From positions 1 to 5,509 of the forward strand of contig JADYZL010000062.1 in the NCBI GenBank assembly GCA_020853155.1: a DNA stretch of 5,509 nt, written 5' to 3'. A program made the translations under genes and the position numbers. Positions within the stretch are counted from its first letter, which is position 1, and each line of letters begins with the position of its first letter. Origin of the DNA: Bryobacterales bacterium (GTDB lineage: Bacteria > Acidobacteriota > Terriglobia > Bryobacterales > Bryobacteraceae). Shown here piece by piece: positions 1 to 5,509 of the stretch. The notes below the pieces were generated by a model that saw only the letters and a list, made by a program, of their open reading frames with translations, was not told the DNA's origin and did no database searches.

Positions 1-1
1 C

Positions 2-2158
2 GGCCAGCCCCTGTGGCCATGGTTCCACAATTACGCGGACTATGCGCGCCGCGCTCTCTTCATGAACGCGAGCGGCCGCCGTGTGAGCCGCGTCGCCGTC
101 TACTACCCACTTGAGACCGCATTCGCCAACGCAGAGATCCTCTATACGAACCGGCCGCACCGCGATCTCGTGTGGGGCAACTCGATGGATCAGACGCAGA
201 ATACCTATACCGCTCTGGTGCTCGAACTGGAGAAGCGGCGGCTCGAAACGCACGTTCTCGACCGTCATTACCTGAAGCAGGCCTCGGTGGATGGCAAGGT
301 TCTCCGGCTGGCCGGCCAGGAGTTCTCCGTGCTTCTGCTGCCCCCGCTCACGCATATCGACGAGGGCGCCGCCGCGCGTATCCGGGAGTTTGCCTTGGCG
401 GGAGGCAAGGTGATCGCTACGGGAGCCCTCCCCGCTTCGCTGCAACGCGCAAGAGGCATCGAACGGTTCGCGCTTCCCACCCGCCCGATGTTCATGGACC
501 GCCTCGACTATATGCATCCGACCGTCGTACCCAAGGAAATCCAGGGCGATCTGGCTCCGGTGATGGAATCAGTGGTCCTTGCCTTGCCTCCCCAGCCCTC
601 CATCGTCGAGGGCGAATCCGCCGCAATCCGGTGGTCTCACCGGAGTGCGCAGGGGCTGGAATGGTATTGGCTGGTGAACGATTCCGTTGAGCGGCACAAG
701 ATCCGGCTGCGCATGCCGAAGGCCGCGGCGTTTGAGCGCTGGGATCCGGAGACCGGGGGCCGACGGCGGCTCGTGGCGCGCGATGGCGTGCTCGAACTGG
801 GGTTTGACCCTTGGGAAGCGTTCTATCTCGTCCTCACGAAGCAAACGTCCGCGCCAGCGACGCCAGAGTTGGCGGAGGAACGAACCATCCCTGTCCCACG
901 CGAAGGATGGCGGTTTGAACCGGAGGACGAAGTGCGCGTTCCTTACGCCTTTCAGGAGGATGGCAGCGCTCTTTGGCTATCCGCGGAGCGCCTGTCCGCG
1001 CGTTCGTGGTGGCTGATTGGCCCGTTTCCGTATGAAGATCACCATGGCTTTTACCAGACGTACGCGCCGGAGAAGGAGATTGACCCCGAGCGCGTATATG
1101 CGGGGGCCTACGGCGACGTGAAGTGGCAGTGGTGCGAGTCCCCCACTTATTCGGTGACCCTCCGGGATCTCCTGAGCACGCCGAGGGGACAAGAGCTTGG
1201 TGTCTACTACGCCTTCGCCTACGTTCATTCCCCGGAGGAACGCGAAATCCAGACGCTGGCCGCGTTTGCCGACGGCATGAAGATCTGGGTGAATGGCACG
1301 AAGGTGATGGAGGAGCACCGGCACCCGAAATGGCTGGAGATGCGGGACATCTGGGCGGAGCGCCGACCCGCGAAGCTGCGGAAAGGCTGGAACCGGATTC
1401 TACTCAAGATCGAGCCGAGCCTCATGGTTCCGACGGCCTTCCTCTTCCGGCTGACCGGGACCAACGGCGATACCCTGCGCGATCTCGTATGGGCGCGGCG
1501 TCCGGAATTGTCGGCCGAAGGGAAGGAGCCACCGCTCCGGCTGCGCGTGGATGTGCCGCCCACCGCTTCCGCATTCGCCCTGCCCGCATTCTCGCATCCG
1601 GCCAAGGTATCCGTGGATGGGCAGGTCCTCCCGGTGGCTGCGGAGGGTGCGTGGACCACGTTGCGCCCAGGAGCCAAGAGCGTGGAGTTCGTCATCGACC
1701 CAGCGGATGCGCCAGACCGGCCCATCCGCTTCCAGACTCGCCCTGCCATGATCACGCTCTTTCGTTGGACGGATACGGCTCTGGCGAACTACTCGGGCCG
1801 TGGAATCTATGAACGGGAGATTTCCGTGCCTCCCCTTCGCGGAGGAGAGCGCTTGATGCTCGATCTGGGAGAAGTAGGCTTGGCGGCCGAGCTGTGGGTG
1901 AATGGAAAGCTCGCCGGCGAGCGAGCATGGCGCCCCTACCGCTTCGATGTTACAGGATTCGTCAACGCCGGGCAGAACCACATTCGGATCCGGGTGGCGA
2001 ACTCCGATGCCGGCTGGCAATCCCAGGGCGATACCGTGTATCCGAAAGGCAGTTGGGGCTTGAAGTATCAAACGGAGCGGGACCGCCTGCCTACACTCGT
2101 TCCTAACGGCCTCGAGGGCCCGGTGCGCCTGACGATTCTGCGTCCGGAAGCACCGTGA
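2..2158 (+). CDS. GH106-like glycoside hydrolase (alpha-L-rhamnosidase type), C-terminal part; 5' end outside window
   Basis: The frame is open to the left edge, so the ATG at 62 is an internal Met; 718 residues are visible, numbered here from the codon at 2. Seen in order: a conserved 'ADYARRA...VAVYYPLE' stretch (about 12-40); a GATase/trimerisation-like fold (about 67-144) with VLLLPPLTHID from 110 and GGKVIATGALP from 134; a beta region with YWLVND and RWDPETGG (W247); a jelly-roll module beginning WWLIGPF (about 336) with IWVNG at 428-432; a further beta region; and a C-terminal GH2-type sugar-binding sandwich with NYSGRGIYE (596-604), LWVNG (631-635) and NGLEGPVRL (from 702). The terminal sandwich followed by a 'GL.GPVRL' ending is typical of GH106, which removes alpha-L-rhamnose from plant polysaccharides or glycosides. 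The catalytic barrel is mostly upstream, so active-site residues and any signal peptide cannot be checked. It converges on and overlaps the hydrolase gene by 56 bases. Alternative: an uncharacterised GH2-clan enzyme. Family assignment is fairly likely; substrate is inference. Confidence 0.72.
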   Translation, partial: GQPLWPWFHNYADYARRALFMNASGRRVSRVAVYYPLETAFANAEILYTNRPHRDLVWGNSMDQTQNTYTALVLELEKRRLETHVLDRHYLKQASVDGKVLRLAGQEFSVLLLPPLTHIDEGAAARIREFALAGGKVIATGALPASLQRARGIERFALPTRPMFMDRLDYMHPTVVPKEIQGDLAPVMESVVLALPPQPSIVEGESAAIRWSHRSAQGLEWYWLVNDSVERHKIRLRMPKAAAFERWDPETGGRRRLVARDGVLELGFDPWEAFYLVLTKQTSAPATPELAEERTIPVPREGWRFEPEDEVRVPYAFQEDGSALWLSAERLSARSWWLIGPFPYEDHHGFYQTYAPEKEIDPERVYAGAYGDVKWQWCESPTYSVTLRDLLSTPRGQELGVYYAFAYVHSPEEREIQTLAAFADGMKIWVNGTKVMEEHRHPKWLEMRDIWAERRPAKLRKGWNRILLKIEPSLMVPTAFLFRLTGTNGDTLRDLVWARRPELSAEGKEPPLRLRVDVPPTASAFALPAFSHPAKVSVDGQVLPVAAEGAWTTLRPGAKSVEFVIDPADAPDRPIRFQTRPAMITLFRWTDTALANYSGRGIYEREISVPPLRGGERLMLDLGEVGLAAELWVNGKLAGERAWRPYRFDVTGFVNAGQNHIRIRVANSDAGWQSQGDTVYPKGSWGLKYQTERDRLPTLVPNGLEGPVRLTILRPEAP

Positions 2159-3872
2159 CCTGGAGCATCGAGGGGGCAGTCCCACCGGTGATGACGGTCT
2201 GTATTGCAACGGCATTCCCGGAAGCGCTCCATTCGGGTTCACCCGTGCCCCGATTGATTTCGGTGGCTGGGAATGCACCCGAAGCAATATCCACACGCAG
2301 CCGGTGGCCCTTCGCCAAACGAAGCGCGGTGGAGCCCAGATCCATGCGGAGCCGGTACGCTCGCCCCGGCTCGACGCGCTCTCTGTGTCCGTCGGCATGG
2401 CGGCGGCTAAGCCGCAACAGCCCTTCCGCGACAGGCATGGCATATCCATCGGGCCAGACATCCACCAGGCGGGCGGCGACGTCCGCATCCTTCGCGGATG
2501 TGGTTACCGTCAGTTCTAGCTGGATGTCTCCAGCCAGGAGCAACTCCCTATCAAGCGGCGGGCCCGCGAATCGAAGGATATCCTTCCTCGCGCCGCCTTG
2601 ATCCAGATCTACGATGCATCCATTGCGATAGCGCCCGCCTCGCACCGGCGTGGGATCAAGAGGATCAAATGGATAAGAGAGGCCGCCGCTTCTCAAGGGC
2701 GCATCCGGGGAGAGCCTGCCGTCACCCGTGAGGTAGAGTTTCCGTTTGCGCGCGCCCTCCGGAGGCCACGAATCCGTCTTCCGCCACTCGCCCCCCGGAT
2801 GGAGCTTTCCCGCCATACGGCCGGGACCACCACCCATGACAAAGTAGCGCAACGGGGGTGAAGCCGGGGCCGCTTTGCCTTTTAGCCATTGGTCGAACCA
2901 AGCCAGTTGCAAGGTCCGCTCGTCGAGTTTGGCGGTTTCGGGGAACACTGCCTCGCCACAATCCCGATTGCCGTATGCGTGGGGCCACGGCCCCACTATG
3001 CCTCTGGTTGGGGAGGAATGGTCGCTGAGTAATGCGCGAAACATGCCCAAGGTGGCTTGTGCGAATGGATCGTACCAGCCGCTGACCAGCAGCGCAGGCA
3101 CGTCTTTCATGCGGTTGACGTGGCCCTCTGGCCAGAAGCCGGGTTCGCGCCAGTACGCATCAAAACCAGGATGGCGATACTGCTCGCGATAGGCATCGCC
3201 GTAATCGTCGAGCCCGCGAAACGCGCTCATCCGCGATTGCGGGGGCCGCCGCATCCAGGCGCGAGGATCTTGCACAATGGCTTCCAACTGCTCTTTCCGA
3301 ATGGGATCCGGCTCGCGAGATGCGGCGGCGTTGAGGATCCAGATTGGCCATCCGCCGCTGGGAGCGCCGCCCCTCCAAGCGCCCTGAGCCCAGTAGTTTG
3401 TGGGTCCCACGGCTGCGTACACGGCCATCAGGTGAGGCGGTCTCTCAATGAGCGCGGCATATTGCACCAGAGCCAGATACGAAGCGCCGAGGGTGCCGAC
3501 CTTGCCGTTCGACCATGGTTGGCGGGCCGCCCACTCGATGGTGTCAAAGCCGTCTCGGCCTTCCCGCACCATGGGCTCGAAGCGCCCCTCGGAAGCAAAG
3601 AAGCCGCGGCAATCTTGGGCGATAAGTACGTATCCGTGGCGCGCGAAGAACTCTGCCTTTGCTCTCTCACCCGCCTTGTTATACGGAGACCGCGCCACCA
3701 GGACGGGAAAAGCGCCTTCCGCGGGCTTGCCATCGCGCGCGGGCAGGTACACATCGGTGGCGAGCGCGGTTCCATCCCGCATCTGCACGAACTGCGTCTT
3801 CACGATATGCGAGGGGAACTCCGATGCCGCAAGCGACAACGAAACGGCGAGCAGGAGGAGGATTGCCTTCAT
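2103..3872 (-). CDS. Secreted CocE/NonD family alpha/beta hydrolase (S15 X-Pro dipeptidyl-peptidase-like), complete
   Basis: 589 residues, about the usual size for the family. The ATG at 3872 was chosen because it begins a clear signal peptide and overlaps the upstream stop codon as ATGA; the longer reading from 3959 adds 29 Arg/Pro-rich residues with no family character. Domain order: signal peptide (1 to about 17); alpha/beta-hydrolase core with helical cap (about 25-370); C-terminal beta jelly roll (about 375-575). The triad is visible: Ser131 in GASYLA, Asp268 in SGWYDPF, His298 in GPWPH. Tyr64 in RSPYN matches the CocE oxyanion-hole Tyr. The jelly roll has LVDVWPDGYA (469-478) and KGHRLRVDI (521-529), both standard for this domain. 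The family hydrolyses esters, amides or Pro-peptide bonds; the substrate cannot be told from sequence. The signal peptide puts it in the periplasm or outside the cell. It is the second gene of a tandem paralogous pair. The last 13 residues (Gly/Pro/Arg-rich) run past the usual family end and are encoded opposite the convergent glycosidase gene. Confidence 0.9.
   Translation of the reverse strand: MKAILLLLAVSLSLAASEFPSHIVKTQFVQMRDGTALATDVYLPARDGKPAEGAFPVLVARSPYNKAGERAKAEFFARHGYVLIAQDCRGFFASEGRFEPMVREGRDGFDTIEWAARQPWSNGKVGTLGASYLALVQYAALIERPPHLMAVYAAVGPTNYWAQGAWRGGAPSGGWPIWILNAAASREPDPIRKEQLEAIVQDPRAWMRRPPQSRMSAFRGLDDYGDAYREQYRHPGFDAYWREPGFWPEGHVNRMKDVPALLVSGWYDPFAQATLGMFRALLSDHSSPTRGIVGPWPHAYGNRDCGEAVFPETAKLDERTLQLAWFDQWLKGKAAPASPPLRYFVMGGGPGRMAGKLHPGGEWRKTDSWPPEGARKRKLYLTGDGRLSPDAPLRSGGLSYPFDPLDPTPVRGGRYRNGCIVDLDQGGARKDILRFAGPPLDRELLLAGDIQLELTVTTSAKDADVAARLVDVWPDGYAMPVAEGLLRLSRRHADGHRERVEPGRAYRLRMDLGSTALRLAKGHRLRVDIASGAFPATEINRGTGEPEWSASGNAVAIQTVITGGTAPSMLQVTVLPDAESSGAPGPRGR
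3822..3872 (-). other. Sec signal peptide of the complete CocE-type hydrolase
   Basis: The first residues are Met-Lys followed by an uninterrupted hydrophobic stretch (residues 3 to about 15, AILLLLAVSLSLA) and a small-residue region ending about AAS before EFPSH. Cleavage is likely after Ala16 or Ser17. There is no lipobox Cys, so a soluble exported protein rather than a lipoprotein is expected. This also decides the start codon. Confidence 0.85.
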
Positions 3873-3887
3873 TGGACGGAAACCACC
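3869..3887 (-). promoter_or_regulatory. ATGA stop/start overlap with weak ribosome-binding site
   Basis: On the minus strand the TGA stop of the upstream hydrolase (3871-3869) shares bases with the ATG of the downstream one (3872-3870). A GGTGG run at 3887-3883 lies 10 bases before the ATG and could act as a weak Shine-Dalgarno site. This arrangement is the classic sign of translational coupling in an operon, so the second hydrolase is probably made by re-initiating ribosomes and in step with the first. Confidence 0.75.
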
Positions 3888-5509
3888 GGCAAAAGGACCT
3901 GGGAAGGCCGTTCCGGGCCGAGATAGACGGTGTTTCGAGCGGACCGCCGCCGGGTCCAATCGTTCACGGGTTCGCCCGTGTTCGCATTCGATTCAAACTG
4001 CGGCCAGTTGCTGCTGCTGATGTCGATCCGGATCCGGTGGCCCTTTGCGAACAGATTGCTCGAAGCGTAAAGGGGAATCTCCACCTTCACGATTTCTCCC
4101 GGTGTTGTCAACGATTCCCGCATGAAGCCCTCGCGATAGCGCAGCCGGACTTGTCCATCGGCGATGATAGCGGCATAGCCATCCGGCGCGACATCGATCA
4201 GCTTCACGTTGAAATCCGTATCCGGCGCATCGGTGGAGACCCAGAGCGTGGCGCGGGCGACGCCGGTCACCTCCGTTGCTTCCGCCAACGGTGCAGTCGA
4301 GAAACTAAGCACGTCCGGGCGGTTTGCCAGCGGATTGTCGTTCTCGCATCCCAGTGCTCCCATGCGGCAGACTTGATTCTGAAAGCAATTTGGCGTCCAG
4401 GCGCCAATGCCGAAGCGGCCGCCAATCGTAGGCACGGGGTGGTTGGGGTCAAACACATAGGTTCGCGAATCTGTCTTTGTGGGCGCGCCAGTCAGCCGGC
4501 CATCGTCATCCAGATAAAGCGAACGGAGATTAGCCGGAGGCGGCCATGTGGAGACGCCGTGCCAAGCTCCGCCGTGTTCGCGCTGGCCCTTCGCATTCTT
4601 TCCCTCGCTGCCTCCGCCCATCCGGAAGTAACGCACGCGATCCTTCGCCAGCGTCTCCAACGGCTTCCCCTTCATCCAGTGGTTGAACCACTCGAGCGAG
4701 AGCGCCCTCATGTCCACGTGCGCCGCGGCTCCGAAATCGCCATCGCCGCAATCCTGGGGGCCTACGGCATGCCACCACGGCCCCATCACCAGCCGGTGGG
4801 GGCTTTGCTGCTTCGCGCTGAGGTTCTCGAAATTGCGCAGGACACCCGTCGAAAAATAGTCGTACCAGCCACTGACAAACAGCGTCGGCACGTCTTTCAT
4901 GCGCGCCCAGTCTCCAGGAATATAGAAGGCGGGGTCGCGCCAGTAGGAGTCGAACATAGGGTGAGCGAGAGAGTCGTCATACACGCGGCGCTGCGTCGGG
5001 AAAGGGTCGAGCACCTTCCCGCGTTCCCGAGGCGGTTTGGCCAGCCATTCGCCGGGCTTCTCGAGGATTCCCGAGAGCACTGCCTTCTCCTTCGGCATCG
5101 ATTGCGCGGGCACGCTCGTTTCCGCCGATCGCAATAGCCACATACCCCAGCCGAGGTTGAGTGTACCGCCGGGGTAGCCGAACTCCTGGTAGAAATCCGC
5201 CCCGCCCACGTTCGCATACATCGCCACGAGGTGCGGCGGGTTCTCCATCGCCGCACGGTATTGGTCCCACGCCAGATAGGAGGATCCAAATGTGCCCACC
5301 TTGCCGTTGGACCAAGACTGCCGCGCCGCCCATTCAATGACGTCAAAGCCATCCGGACCCTCATTGACAAAGGGATAGAACTTCCCTTCGGAACCGAAGC
5401 GGCCGCGCACGTCCACGGCCACCACGGCGAATCCGTGCTGCGTATACCACTCCCCATCGCGCCGCGATCCCGCCCGGTTGTAGGGCGTCCTCACGACCAG
5501 CGTGGGCCA
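3869..5509 (-). CDS. CocE/NonD family alpha/beta hydrolase, paralogue of the next gene; 5' end outside window
   Basis: 546 residues plus stop are visible, numbered from the codon at 5509. The GTG at 5494 is an internal Val: the preceding codons read WPTLV and align with FPVLV of the downstream paralogue, so about 55 N-terminal residues, including any signal peptide, are missing. The triad is visible: Ser77 in GSSYLAW, Asp217 in SGWYDYF, His247 in GPWWH; Tyr10 in RTPYN is the oxyanion-hole Tyr. A helical cap lies at about 110-205 and a jelly roll at about 325-545, with KLIDVAPDGYA (436-446) and KGHRIRIDI (489-497). Aligned by eye, the first 105 residues are about 60 percent identical to the paralogue. 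Before the jelly roll there is a loop about 17 residues longer than in the paralogue, with Cys375, Cys381 and Cys388. Stop TGA overlaps the next start. Expected to be an esterase, amidase or peptidase; substrate unknown. Alternative names in this superfamily are cocaine esterase, glutaryl-7-ACA acylase and X-Pro dipeptidyl-peptidase, which sequence alone does not separate. Confidence 0.9.
   Translation of the reverse strand, partial: WPTLVVRTPYNRAGSRRDGEWYTQHGFAVVAVDVRGRFGSEGKFYPFVNEGPDGFDVIEWAARQSWSNGKVGTFGSSYLAWDQYRAAMENPPHLVAMYANVGGADFYQEFGYPGGTLNLGWGMWLLRSAETSVPAQSMPKEKAVLSGILEKPGEWLAKPPRERGKVLDPFPTQRRVYDDSLAHPMFDSYWRDPAFYIPGDWARMKDVPTLFVSGWYDYFSTGVLRNFENLSAKQQSPHRLVMGPWWHAVGPQDCGDGDFGAAAHVDMRALSLEWFNHWMKGKPLETLAKDRVRYFRMGGGSEGKNAKGQREHGGAWHGVSTWPPPANLRSLYLDDDGRLTGAPTKTDSRTYVFDPNHPVPTIGGRFGIGAWTPNCFQNQVCRMGALGCENDNPLANRPDVLSFSTAPLAEATEVTGVARATLWVSTDAPDTDFNVKLIDVAPDGYAAIIADGQVRLRYREGFMRESLTTPGEIVKVEIPLYASSNLFAKGHRIRIDISSSNWPQFESNANTGEPVNDWTRRRSARNTVYLGPERPSQVLLPVVSVQ

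Noticed and set aside
62..64. ATG at 62 as the start of the glycosidase
   Set aside because: The frame is open to base 2, and the preceding 20 codons encode family-like sequence (PLWPWFHNYADYARRA), so the true start lies upstream of the window.
2108..2120. GC-rich inverted repeat GGCC-TCGAG-GGCC at the convergent overlap, a possible bidirectional terminator
   Set aside because: The stem is only four base pairs, no T run follows it on either strand, and the bases are explained by coding on both strands.
1400..2488. Open frame on the - strand (about 362 codons) spanning the convergent junction
   Set aside because: It is antisense to the glycosidase and out of frame with the hydrolase, has low-complexity Arg/Pro/Ser composition and shows no family motif.
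3873..3959. N-terminal extension of the complete hydrolase to the ATG at 3959
   Set aside because: It would place 29 Arg/Pro/Gly-rich residues before an obvious signal peptide and lengthen the overlap with the upstream gene; the ATGA start at 3872 fits far better.
3659..5137. Long open frame on the + strand (about 492 codons) opposite the two hydrolase genes
   Set aside because: Its translation is rich in Arg, His and Ala with no recognisable domain, and it lies antisense to two well-supported genes; long shadow frames are expected in GC-rich DNA.
5492..5494. GTG at 5494 as the start of the upstream hydrolase
   Set aside because: The frame stays open to the window edge, and the codons before it encode residues that align with the conserved core strand of the paralogue, so it is an internal Val.

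Overview
The window is GC-rich and almost wholly coding. It holds three large genes and no RNA gene, mobile element, CRISPR array or long repeat that I can see. The left part (2-2158, + strand) is the C-terminal 718 residues of a large glycoside hydrolase resembling family GH106 alpha-L-rhamnosidases; its N-terminus lies outside the window. The rest (2103-5509, - strand) holds two tandem, clearly paralogous CocE/NonD-type alpha/beta hydrolases (S15 X-Pro dipeptidyl-peptidase/cocaine-esterase superfamily). The upstream copy is cut by the right edge of the window. The downstream copy is complete and carries a signal peptide.

Layout: the two hydrolases are read leftward and joined by a 4-base ATGA stop/start overlap, so they are very probably one operon with coupled translation. 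The glycoside hydrolase is read rightward and converges on them, and its last 56 bases overlap the end of the second hydrolase gene on the opposite strand. There is therefore no intergenic DNA in the window and no promoter or obvious terminator; the promoters of both units must lie outside it.

Organism: the GC content, the dense coding, the large secreted-type CocE hydrolases and the GH106-like enzyme with an inserted jelly-roll module suit a polysaccharide-degrading soil bacterium such as an Acidobacteriota member (Bryobacter/Solibacter-like). Planctomycetota or Verrucomicrobiota are also possible. This is a guess from gene style only.

Function: both hydrolases keep a complete Ser-Asp-His triad and the oxyanion-hole Tyr, so both should be active as esterases, amidases or peptidases of unknown substrate. 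A joint role with the rhamnosidase-like enzyme, such as removing acyl groups from plant polysaccharide, is possible, but convergent orientation gives no operon evidence for it. I found no sign of a new kind of biological system; the findings are gene-structure and domain-level oddities.
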